Assembly: GCA_027061865.1 (NCBI GenBank)
Contig: JAMOVZ010000162.1
Location: forward strand, 1-11,236
Source: Desulfobacterales bacterium
Lineage (GTDB): Bacteria; Desulfobacterota; DSM-4660; Desulfatiglandales; Desulfatiglandaceae
DNA length: 11,236 bases
Direction: 5' to 3'
Shown: positions 1 through 6,934 of the stretch, piece after piece
Layout of the letters: every line of letters begins with the position of its first letter
How positions within the stretch are numbered: position 1 is the first letter of the stretch
The notes under the pieces: generated by a model
Databases searched by the model: none
The model's input: only the letters and a program-made list of their open reading frames with translations
What the model was told of the DNA's origin: nothing
Made by a program: the position numbers and the translations under genes

Positions 1-1098
1 ATCCGTTCCGACTTCTCTCCCGGCCAGAACGAACTCCGCCTCCGCCTCAAACCAGAGGCCAGGACCCTACAATTGACGGTACAGGATCTGGCCCGGCAGA
101 TCAACGCGGCCTTTTACGGCCTAGAGGCTCTCAGGCTCCAGAGGGGCCGCGACGAGGTGAAGGTGAAGACCCTTTATACAAAGCCAGAGCGGAGCACGTT
201 GGCCCAGTTGAAAAAGATGCGCATACGCACGCCCGCAGGTGACCTGGTGCCCCTGGATGTAGTGGCCGACTTGGAGTTTTCACCCGGCTACGCCACCATA
301 ATCCGCACGGACGGGATGCGCAGGGTCATGGTCAGTGCCGGGGTGGACACCAGCAGGGCCAACACAGCAGAGATCCTGGCCGATCTTCAGGCTAATTATT
401 TCCCGCACCTCATGGAGCGCTTCCCGGGAATCAGGGTGGCTGTTCAGGGTGAGCAGAAAAAGATGCGGGAGTCCTTGGGCAGCCTCAAGATAGGGTTTCC
501 CATAGGCCTACTGATAATATTTGTAATCATAGCCACCGTGTTCCGATCCTATGCGCAGCCCTTGGTGATCATGTTCACCGTGCCCTTCGGAATCATTGGC
601 GCGGTGTTCGGTCACCTGCTCATGGGATACAACCTTTCTCTTATGAGTGTGTTCGGTATGGTCTCCCTGGCGGGCGTGGTGGTCAACGATGCCATCATTC
701 TCATCGAGCGCATAAACGAAAACCTTGCTGAGGGCATGGACTTCAAGGAGGCCGTGGTTCAGGGCGGAAGCCGCAGGTTCAGGGCCATATTCCTAACCAC
801 TGTCAGCACGGTGGGAGGACTCGCACCCCTGATAATGGAGACGGATTTCCAGGCCCGGTTCCTGATTCCAATGGCCCTGTCTCTGGCAGCCGGGGTGACG
901 TTCGCCACTGTTTTGACTCTGGTGCTGGTTCCCAGCCTCCTGACCATATTGAACGACCTGAGGCGCCTGGTGTTTCAAGCCGTGTACGGGGCATGGCCTT
1001 CACGCGCACAGGTGGAGCCAGCCTCCACGAGGCGCCTGGACGAGTTAGACCCTGTTGAGGGGAGCACTGTTGCCCCCGCCCCTCACAGCAAAACCTGA
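1..1098 (+). CDS. RND-family efflux permease (HAE1/AcrB type), C-terminal part, 5' end outside window
   Basis: This is the last 365 residues of an inner-membrane RND pump, which uses the proton gradient to expel hydrophobic or amphiphilic compounds through a periplasmic adaptor and a TolC channel. The frame is open from base 1, so the TTG at 73 is internal. The first ~150 residues match the second periplasmic porter/docking half (for example QRGRDEV, then an RIRTPAGDLVPLDVVAD-like strand). Five C-terminal membrane helices follow (TM8-TM12, about residues 162-325), including the family signature GVVVNDAIILIERINENL and the RFRAIFLTT segment before TM11. A roughly 45-residue polar tail ends the protein. 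A full-length homologue is about 1,000-1,050 residues, so about two thirds lies upstream, probably with the adaptor gene. The TolC-type gene starts 22 nt downstream, which indicates one operon. The substrate cannot be read from the sequence. Confidence 0.95.
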   Translation: MRSDFSPGQNELRLRLKPEARTLQLTVQDLARQINAAFYGLEALRLQRGRDEVKVKTLYTKPERSTLAQLKKMRIRTPAGDLVPLDVVADLEFSPGYATIIRTDGMRRVMVSAGVDTSRANTAEILADLQANYFPHLMERFPGIRVAVQGEQKKMRESLGSLKIGFPIGLLIIFVIIATVFRSYAQPLVIMFTVPFGIIGAVFGHLLMGYNLSLMSVFGMVSLAGVVVNDAIILIERINENLAEGMDFKEAVVQGGSRRFRAIFLTTVSTVGGLAPLIMETDFQARFLIPMALSLAAGVTFATVLTLVLVPSLLTILNDLRRLVFQAVYGAWPSRAQVEPASTRRLDELDPVEGSTVAPAPHSKT

Positions 1099-1120
1099 TA
1101 AGGTTCGGGGAGGTTCTTCC

Positions 1121-2551
1121 ATGCAGGCTACTGCCATAAAAATTCTTCACAGGCCCGTATTGCGTGTCTGGTTCTATATCTTATGTTCCTTGCCGCTCGC
1201 TGTGTTCTCTCTTTTCAGGGCTTCTGCCTTTGGGGCAGATCGGTTGGAAACAATAAGGATGCTCGACCTTGATACGGCAGCAGCCATAGCCCTGGAGCAG
1301 AGTCCGAATCTGGCAGCAGCCGCGGCACGGGTGGAGCAGGCCCGCCAGCAGGCGGCCATGGCACGGGCCAGTTACTGGCCCCAGATAGATCTAGTGGGCA
1401 GAGCCTCCAGGGTGGACCTCTCGCCGAATGAATACCACAGGCAACTGCAATCGGCCCGTATCCTAAACCCTTTTGCAACGCTGGAAGATCCCCAAGACTA
1501 TTACGCTGCAGGAGCCAATGCCACATGGGTCCTTTTCAACGGTTTCGCACGGAGGTTCCGCAACCTGGCTGCCCGAAAGGGCCTTGCCCGGAGCGAATCC
1601 AGAAAACGGGATGCAAGCAGACTGCTTTTGTCAGCGGTGGCGGCTGCCTACTTCTCGGCCCAGTTGGCCAAACAAAACTGCACAATTGCAGAGGCAGACG
1701 AGGCATTCAACCTACGGCTCCTGAAAGAGGCCCAAAGCCGTTACAAGGCGGGAGCAGGCTCCCTCAGCGACGTGCTCAACTTCCGCATCCGGGCAAACAC
1801 CGCAAAGGCAAACCGCCTGCGGGCAGAGGCAGAGCTTGAAGTGGCCCGCATAGGCCTTGCAGCCCTGTTGGGCAGACCTGGCAGTCGGCTCCCTGAAGGG
1901 CTGGAACTGGCCCCGCTTTCCGACCCTGCCCCGGAGCAACTCCGGGCCCCTTCACCCGATTCATCGGCCTCTCTGGCCCTCGAAACAAGGCCAGATGTGA
2001 AGGCCTTGCGGGAGGCCGTTGAGCAGGCTCGGGCCCAAGTGAAAGTGGCCCGTTCCAAGTTCTTTCCCACCGTCCGTCTGGCCGCCAATTTGGAGGGACA
2101 CAGGAGCGGGGACGCGGACATGGAAAGGGACGATTTCGGTAACACCATCTCCCTCACCCTGTCCTATCCCCTGTTCGCCGGGGGCGCCCTTCGCGCTGAA
2201 TTGAAGAGGGCGAAGGCCGCCCTTAATGAGGCGCTGCGCACCTTTGAACAGGCAAAGATCAATATCCGCTCAGAGGTGAACCAAGCGGTTGCCACCCTCA
2301 TGTCAGCCCAGCGGCAACTGGCCCTGGCCAAGGAAAACGCCCGTCTTGTAAGAGGCCAGCGTGAGCTGGTGGAGAAGGGCTATCGGGCGGGGCAACTGTC
2401 CCTTGTGCGGCTAAACGAGGCGCAGAAGGATCTCGTGGCCGCAGAGGGCCGGCTCGCCCAAGCCCTGGCCACCGTGCACCGCAGGTGGTATGACCTGCTT
2501 TCGGCGACCGGCCAGATCTTGTGGCGCTTTTCAGAGGCCACAAACCCCTAA
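1121..2551 (+). CDS. TolC-family outer-membrane efflux protein
   Basis: Outer-membrane channel partner of the RND pump encoded immediately upstream; trimers of this family form the exit duct across periplasm and outer membrane. The ATG at 1121 is chosen over an upstream TTG (1055) because GGGGAGG lies 7 nt before it and because the N-terminus then reads as a signal peptide: basic start (KILHRPVLR), hydrophobic stretch about residues 15-34, likely cleavage after AFG near residue 38. The mature protein shows the two internally repeated OEP domains. Each opens with a helix of the type LDLDTAAAIALEQSPNL (residue ~48) or LETRPDVKALREAVEQA (~residue 290) and continues into an A.S..WPQIDL / ARSKFFPTVRL strand. 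At 476 aa it has normal length. Ala/Arg/Gln-rich helices fit the coiled-coil barrel. The stop is 36 nt from the convergent cytochrome gene; no clear intrinsic terminator was seen between them. Confidence 0.95.
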   Translation: MQATAIKILHRPVLRVWFYILCSLPLAVFSLFRASAFGADRLETIRMLDLDTAAAIALEQSPNLAAAAARVEQARQQAAMARASYWPQIDLVGRASRVDLSPNEYHRQLQSARILNPFATLEDPQDYYAAGANATWVLFNGFARRFRNLAARKGLARSESRKRDASRLLLSAVAAAYFSAQLAKQNCTIAEADEAFNLRLLKEAQSRYKAGAGSLSDVLNFRIRANTAKANRLRAEAELEVARIGLAALLGRPGSRLPEGLELAPLSDPAPEQLRAPSPDSSASLALETRPDVKALREAVEQARAQVKVARSKFFPTVRLAANLEGHRSGDADMERDDFGNTISLTLSYPLFAGGALRAELKRAKAALNEALRTFEQAKINIRSEVNQAVATLMSAQRQLALAKENARLVRGQRELVEKGYRAGQLSLVRLNEAQKDLVAAEGRLAQALATVHRRWYDLLSATGQILWRFSEATNP

Positions 2552-2587
2552 TGCCCCGGTTCCGTTCATATCCTTCCCTTCGCCATT

Positions 2588-4495
2588 TTAAGGATCACGG
2601 TCTTGTTCCATTTCCTTTATTCTGTTCACTGCTAAGGAGCCTCCCGGCACCAAACACCGGGGCGATAACCTCCCAAGGGCTTGAGGGAAGTTCTTGTATA
2701 TGCGCTTGGCGTTTCTTTCATTCCCTGGATGACAGGTCAAACACACTCCTACTAGCAGCACACGCCTTTGCTCGATAGCATCAAAAGGCCGGGCCCCTGT
2801 GCGGGTGGATACCATCCCCTCTTTTTCGTTTAGAAAACCTACCCACGCATCCTCCGCAATGCCGTCTTCAGGTCTCTTCTGGAAAAGGGGATGAAATGAG
2901 ACAGTGACTTGCTTAACATCATCTTCCTTTATGGAAAACAACCCTTCCCCCAGTCCCAGGGCAACTCCATTAAGGTGGCAGGCCTGGCATTCAAGGCCCT
3001 TGGCTGATGTGGTATGGGCTGCTGTTGGTGCATAGAGTCTCCTAAATATTCTGTGTTTTCCACGGCCCGTATCGATGGTCAATATCATGCCGGGGATGAA
3101 GGTCTCCACCACCTCCCTTCCGCACTCCAGACGGACGCCCAAGGCAGGCTGTCGGGCAAGGAGATGGCCTCGCTCCTCAATCCATCTGCCTTTAAGAGCC
3201 TTTCCTGTAATATGGTCCTCAGCCCTTTTTGCCGCATCATAATAGGTATGGCAGCGGATACAACTGGGGGCCCAAGGGGTGTGGCAGCTCTGGCATGTCA
3301 AGCGCTCGTGGCCATAGATGGCACTGCTGCACACGGGCCGGGGCTTCTTGGGCAGAAAGGTCTTGCCAGAATTTTTACCTACCACCACAATAGCACCATT
3401 TCTATCCAGGGAGACATTGATCAAAGGACGGGAGCTTTTTCCTGAAAGCACGAATCTAGTCAGCCTGTCAAGGGCTTGCCTTTGAGCCAAGAGCTTCAAA
3501 TCTATCCCTGTCAAGGCACTGCGGGAGATGGTTTGAGCAGGGGAGAGGCGATGGCAATCCTCACAGCTTATTTCCACCTGGTCTTCCTCGTGGTAATACT
3601 TTTTGCCATCTCCCATCAGCCCGCGCCATGTGTGGCAATCCACGCACTCCATGCCTCGGTCAAAGTGAATATCAGCACTTATCCGCTCAAATACCCTTCC
3701 GTCTTCTAAGAGGCGATAATTAGGTTGGCCTTTAATCTCATGAGGCTTCAGCATTGTCTCATGCCAGCCTTCATAGTTGGTGGCAATCCTGCCCGAACGG
3801 CTGTGGCATCCAAAGCAGTGGCCTTGTGTCACTTTTATCATGAGGGCGGGATGGACCTTGGGGATTTCTCCGCCTTCTCGGTATCGCTCAAGGGCCGCTT
3901 TCGCCCCTTTGGAGTAATTGATATGGCAGGCAGTACACCCCCCTCCCCTGGACCGCTCCCCTACAGGATCAGGGCTTTGTTTTGTTTTGGCCAGGTGGCA
4001 CGAGGCACAAAGCTTTTGAAGATGGTCTTGGGCGGGCGTCTCCCCCAGCCTGGATAAATGCCCCTCTCCATTTGGTGAGTCTATTTCTCCAAAAACATAG
4101 CGGTTCACACTGACCATTCCACGGCCTGTGGCCATGAGAGAGTTTTGAATGTTCCTAGAGATCTGGGGATGGCAGTCTCCATTACCACATGTGCTGGATA
4201 TCGTCTTCAGGTTGCCAGGAACGATGACCATACCTTCATGAGCTTGCCCCTTTTCCATGGTAAAAGGGTTTCCCAAATGGCAGGAGTGGCAGCCGATGGC
4301 AGCAGGGTCATGGGCCTTGGAAAACCCGGTCATGGGGAGATGACATACGAGACACCCTTCCCGGTGGCCCATGACCACGGGCAGATTATCCACATCCCTG
4401 TGTGGCGCCTTTAAAAACCATATTAAAGAGGCGATCCCGGCAGTTATTACAATACCAGCAACCAGGAATTCCTTAAATCCTTCAGGTCCTCTCAC
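2588..4495 (-). CDS. Membrane-anchored dodecaheme cytochrome c of a Rieske/cytochrome b complex
   Basis: Predicted periplasmic electron-transfer protein. Counting from the GTG at 4495 (635 aa), an uncleaved N-terminal anchor spans about residues 10-28. Eleven CXXCH heme-binding motifs begin at residues 48, 69, 163, 187, 227, 284, 311, 401, 412, 503 and 585; a twelfth, at 103-109, is the rarer CX4CH form (CGNGDCH). Hemes 1-8 are fairly dense; about 85-residue heme-free stretches lie between hemes 8 and 9 and between 10 and 11, and about 80 between 11 and 12. The GTG start overlaps the cytochrome b stop as GTGA, a typical translational-coupling arrangement. An ATG at 4519 (643 aa, 28-nt overlap) is an alternative; both have weak ribosome sites. 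Being last in the Rieske-cytochrome b operon, with no cytochrome c1 gene, it is the likely electron acceptor from the Rieske centre (inference). The final acceptor is unknown, and I do not recognise a specific named family. Confidence 0.9.
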   Translation of the reverse strand: MRGPEGFKEFLVAGIVITAGIASLIWFLKAPHRDVDNLPVVMGHREGCLVCHLPMTGFSKAHDPAAIGCHSCHLGNPFTMEKGQAHEGMVIVPGNLKTISSTCGNGDCHPQISRNIQNSLMATGRGMVSVNRYVFGEIDSPNGEGHLSRLGETPAQDHLQKLCASCHLAKTKQSPDPVGERSRGGGCTACHINYSKGAKAALERYREGGEIPKVHPALMIKVTQGHCFGCHSRSGRIATNYEGWHETMLKPHEIKGQPNYRLLEDGRVFERISADIHFDRGMECVDCHTWRGLMGDGKKYYHEEDQVEISCEDCHRLSPAQTISRSALTGIDLKLLAQRQALDRLTRFVLSGKSSRPLINVSLDRNGAIVVVGKNSGKTFLPKKPRPVCSSAIYGHERLTCQSCHTPWAPSCIRCHTYYDAAKRAEDHITGKALKGRWIEERGHLLARQPALGVRLECGREVVETFIPGMILTIDTGRGKHRIFRRLYAPTAAHTTSAKGLECQACHLNGVALGLGEGLFSIKEDDVKQVTVSFHPLFQKRPEDGIAEDAWVGFLNEKEGMVSTRTGARPFDAIEQRRVLLVGVCLTCHPGNERNAKRIYKNFPQALGRLSPRCLVPGGSLAVNRIKEMEQDRDP

Positions 4496-5409
4496 CTGCT
4501 TTTCCACGGTAGGGCCCATTCCCAATCGGGCCCCCTGAAGGCATAAGTAGTTAAGCAAAGTCCCATGTAGAGCACCAAGCAAACGGCTAATGCCACTTTC
4601 ACATATTTAGGGCTGGGAGCAGGGATAAGCGGAATGGAACAAAGCATGCCAAAACAAATAGCTCCCCCCACCACAAGCCATAGGGGCTCGGATATCCAGT
4701 GAAGTAATTGCTGGAGGCCAAGGAAAAACCATGGCCCTTTTATTAGGGTTCCTGCCCCCTCATGGCTAAGGCCAGGCATCTTTAGTGCACTAATGAGCAT
4801 TGAAATACCTAGAATCCATATAAATGAGAGCCACTCAGGCCATCTCCCCCTGCTGTGTTCCAATATTAACATAAATACTATCAATGTGGCCGTAGAGATA
4901 TGATGAGAGTAGACAAATTGAAGGCCCTCTCCACTTCCAAGGACAAGAAACCTAAAGGTATCTCCCATGGGCAAGGTCCCCAAAAGTCCTTCTATCACTT
5001 GTCTTGCTAATATGGCGCTTCTGTCTCCCTTTAAAAGATACCCTGAAATCATCAGGAAGAGGGTCACTGGGACCATGGTTGAAAGTCGGGCCCATTGCCC
5101 TGCTGAGAGTTCCCTTTCCCCATCTTTGGACAATTGGTCTATCAGGTGGATCACTACCAGCACGAAAAAGAACTGGGCGCTCCAATAGTGGATCCCCCTC
5201 AAAAAAGTTCCAGCAGGATTAGAAAGGATCAAGACCTGGAGGGAGTCAAACGGCCTGTTTATGTCATATGCAAAGGCCAGGAGGATGCCAGAGCCTGCTG
5301 CCACAAACATGCATGCAGATATCAGGAACCCTGGCATGGGGAGGACCCGAGACCATAGCTCAAAAAATCTCCTCATATGAGAAGCAAACTGCTCAGACAG
5401 GGTCTTCAA
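4492..5409 (-). CDS. Cytochrome b (b6/bc1-type) subunit, short single-chain form
   Basis: Integral membrane subunit of a quinol-oxidising bc-type complex carrying two b hemes. Using the TTG at 5409 (305 aa), about seven to eight helices are seen. Helix B contains His74 and His88 (14 apart); helix D contains His170 and His185 (15 apart), the wider spacing known from cytochrome b6 rather than mitochondrial cytochrome b (14). The C-terminal portion corresponds to b6f subunit IV. Where a PEWY quinol-site motif is expected there is GPWF (225-228) followed by FLGLQQLL, so the usual Glu is absent. The chain ends with RGPDWEWALPW. It is shorter than fused cytochrome b proteins (about 380-430 aa). The TTG lies inside the Rieske gene end (17-nt overlap) with AAGGAG 13 nt upstream; an ATG at 5376, 16 nt after the Rieske stop, is a reasonable alternative start. 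The 3' end overlaps the multiheme gene. Confidence 0.9.
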   Translation of the reverse strand: MKTLSEQFASHMRRFFELWSRVLPMPGFLISACMFVAAGSGILLAFAYDINRPFDSLQVLILSNPAGTFLRGIHYWSAQFFFVLVVIHLIDQLSKDGERELSAGQWARLSTMVPVTLFLMISGYLLKGDRSAILARQVIEGLLGTLPMGDTFRFLVLGSGEGLQFVYSHHISTATLIVFMLILEHSRGRWPEWLSFIWILGISMLISALKMPGLSHEGAGTLIKGPWFFLGLQQLLHWISEPLWLVVGGAICFGMLCSIPLIPAPSPKYVKVALAVCLVLYMGLCLTTYAFRGPDWEWALPWKSR

Positions 5410-5794
5410 TTATTAACACATTCTCCTTCTCGTCTATCCGGTGGCGAAGCAACTTTAGGTTACGCCTTGCTGGACCGCTTACTACTTTGCCATCCAAGGA
5501 ATATCGAGAGCCATGACATGGGCACAGGAGCTCGCCTTCTTTCATTGTATCAATGGTGCAGCCTAGATGAGTGCAGTGGGCCGAGATAACAAAATATTTA
5601 TTGCTCCGGCGATTGACTATTATGCCATGGTGGAAGCTGATGCCTTGTGGAAGGTCCAGGGGTAACCGCCTGAGGCTTGTTTGGGTTACAAGAAATTTCA
5701 TCCTGCTTTTGAGCATTGAGCCGAAGAAGATGGCACAAATCCCCAAGAGCCAGGTTCCAAGCCAACTCAAGATCTTACGCCTTCTAATGTCCAT
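5393..5794 (-). CDS. Rieske 2Fe-2S protein of a bc-type complex
   Basis: Electron carrier that takes one electron from quinol at the cytochrome b Qo site and hands it to a c-type cytochrome. With the ATG at 5794 it has 133 residues. The N-terminus RRRKIL followed by a hydrophobic helix (about 8-28) resembles a Tat-type uncleaved anchor, usual for Rieske proteins. Cluster motifs are complete: CTHLGC (Cys74, His76, Cys79) and CPCHGS (Cys91, Cys93, His94); Cys74/His76/Cys91/His94 would bind the cluster and Cys79-Cys93 form the disulfide. SGPARRNL fits the Pro loop. An upstream GTG (5830) is in frame but has no ribosome site; the ATG has a weak AAAGGG about 12 nt before it. It is the first gene of the three-gene operon. 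It is short, as in minimal Rieske proteins, with no extra domain. Confidence 0.93.
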   Translation of the reverse strand: MDIRRRKILSWLGTWLLGICAIFFGSMLKSRMKFLVTQTSLRRLPLDLPQGISFHHGIIVNRRSNKYFVISAHCTHLGCTIDTMKEGELLCPCHGSRYSLDGKVVSGPARRNLKLLRHRIDEKENVLIIEDPV

Positions 5795-5886
5795 TATATC
5801 GCCAATCCCTTTGAAACCGTATTGAGGCACTAAAAAAGGAATGTCTATCTCTAGGATCTTAATGGGAAGGGGGCAGGAATATGGCG

Positions 5887-5911
5887 CAAGGGGGGCATTA
5901 CGCCCCCCTTG
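5887..5911 (-). terminator. Perfect 10-bp hairpin after the mscS stop
   Basis: CAAGGGGGGC and GCCCCCCTTG pair perfectly around a 5-nt loop, beginning 3 nt beyond the mscS stop codon and upstream of the Rieske operon on the same strand. Position and strength suggest a transcription terminator or 3'-end stabiliser for the mscS transcript. The minus-strand sequence after it (CGCCATATTCC) has no T-run, so it is not a canonical intrinsic terminator and could act mainly by protecting the 3' end. Confidence 0.55.
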
Positions 5912-5914
5912 TTA

Positions 5915-6721
5915 CTAGTCTTGTACCATGTGAACAACCCTTTGGGGAAAAGGTATCTCTATGCCGTTGGCATCAAACTCTTCCTTAATCTTGCGGATCA
6001 AATCAAACCTTGTAACCCAATAGTTTTCCCCTTTCACCCAGGGACGCACTATCAAGTTTACGCTTGAGTCTGCCAACTCTGCCACCGCTATCTGAGGGGC
6101 TGGATCTTTAAGCACCCTTTCGTCCTCCTGGAGAATCTTGCTTATGATCTCATAAGCCTTCTGAATATCGGAACTATAACCGATCCCGATAACGAGATCA
6201 ATGCGTCTGGTCTCATACCCTGAAAAATTCTTGATAACATCACCGAACAGGTTTTTGTTGGGCACGAGGACCTTCACGTTGTCAGGTGTGGCAAGGATTG
6301 TAGTGAAGAGCTGGATTTCCTTTACGGTGCCGGCTACTCCTGCAGCATCAATGAAGTCGCCAACCCGGAATGGCTTGAGCAGTAAGATCAAGACCCCTGC
6401 TGCAAAATTGGCCAGTGACCCTTGCAGTGCAAAGCCGATGGCAAAACCTGCTGCTCCCAGAACGGCCACGAATGAGGCGGTCTGAATACCGAACTTGGCC
6501 AGGGCTGCAAGTACCGCAAACACGAGAACGAGGGCATAGACTAGCCCTCCAGTAAAAGAGACTACCGCAGGGTCGGTCTGCCTCTTTTCAAGCACCCTGA
6601 TTACGAAAGACTTGGCAAAGCCCGCGGCAAAACGTCCCAGGATCAGGATTATTATGGCCCCAATTACTTTAAGCCCATACGTGGTGATAAAAAAAGTCAG
6701 TTGTGCTCCAATGTCGTTCAT
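5915..6721 (-). CDS. mscS: MscS-type small-conductance mechanosensitive channel
   Basis: Inner-membrane channel that opens when membrane tension rises, releasing solutes on hypo-osmotic shock. At 268 aa it is close to the E. coli protein (286). TM1 spans about residues 8-36, TM2 about 53-79, and the pore-lining TM3 about 82-124 with the Gly/Ala-rich stretch VLGAAGFAIGFALQGSLANF followed by LLLKPFRVGDFI, the family hallmark. The cytoplasmic beta domain follows (VLVPNKNLFGDVIKNFS) and then the alpha-beta domain ending with GIEIPFPQRVVH. The ATG is supported by AAAGGAGG five nt upstream, the best ribosome site in the window. The gene seems monocistronic: a structured leader precedes it and a strong hairpin follows its stop. 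Confidence 0.96.
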   Translation of the reverse strand: MNDIGAQLTFFITTYGLKVIGAIIILILGRFAAGFAKSFVIRVLEKRQTDPAVVSFTGGLVYALVLVFAVLAALAKFGIQTASFVAVLGAAGFAIGFALQGSLANFAAGVLILLLKPFRVGDFIDAAGVAGTVKEIQLFTTILATPDNVKVLVPNKNLFGDVIKNFSGYETRRIDLVIGIGYSSDIQKAYEIISKILQEDERVLKDPAPQIAVAELADSSVNLIVRPWVKGENYWVTRFDLIRKIKEEFDANGIEIPFPQRVVHMVQD

Positions 6722-6745
6722 TTTTTCCTCCTTTCATTTATAAAA

Positions 6746-6794
6746 ATATTGCTGCTCAAAAAATGACCTGGGCTTGGGTCATCATGAGCAATAT
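6746..6794 (-). promoter_or_regulatory. Imperfect inverted repeat in the mscS leader
   Basis: Read on the minus strand, ATATTGC pairs with GCAATAT (7 bp), then TCA with TGA beside a 3-nt bulge, then ATGACC with GGTCAT (6 bp) around loop CAAGCCCA: about 16 pairs in all. The inner stem is directly followed by a run of Ts (plus-strand A-run 6758-6763), so the inner part alone resembles an attenuator or intrinsic terminator. It ends about 11 nt before the mscS ribosome site. It could be an RNA leader structure or a protein-binding operator; the transcription start is not known. The remaining 140 bases up to the divergent gene at 6935 are A/T-rich, and I could identify no convincing promoter boxes in them. 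Confidence 0.45.
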
Positions 6795-6934
6795 AACTTT
6801 ACCACGGTGTTTCCGGGTATAGTATCAGAAGGATATAGGTGGGTTATTCAAGCTAAAAAACCCTTGGCATTTCATCTAAAAAAGAAACATAATTAAAAAA
6901 TAAAGAAAAAGCAAGGGAAAAGAGTTTTTTATTT

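Noticed and set aside
803..1150. Minus-strand 115-residue open frame opposite the RND/TolC junction
   Set aside because: Overlaps two well supported genes and has no coherent protein features.
2643..2662. CCCGG...CCGGG inverted repeat near the 3' end of the multiheme gene as a terminator
   Set aside because: Only 5 bp, inside the coding region and with no T-run on either side.
3014..3445. Plus-strand 143-residue open frame within the multiheme cytochrome gene
   Set aside because: Lies opposite a gene with twelve heme motifs; its own translation has no recognisable domain and no ribosome site. Treated as a shadow frame.
5795..5830. N-terminal extension of the Rieske protein from the GTG at 5830
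   Set aside because: No ribosome site upstream of the GTG, and starting at the ATG gives a clean Tat-like RRRKIL anchor near the N-terminus.
6841..6865. GGGTT...AACCC repeat upstream of the M23-like gene
   Set aside because: A 5-bp stem with a long loop and no T-tract; easily expected by chance in this A/T-rich gap.
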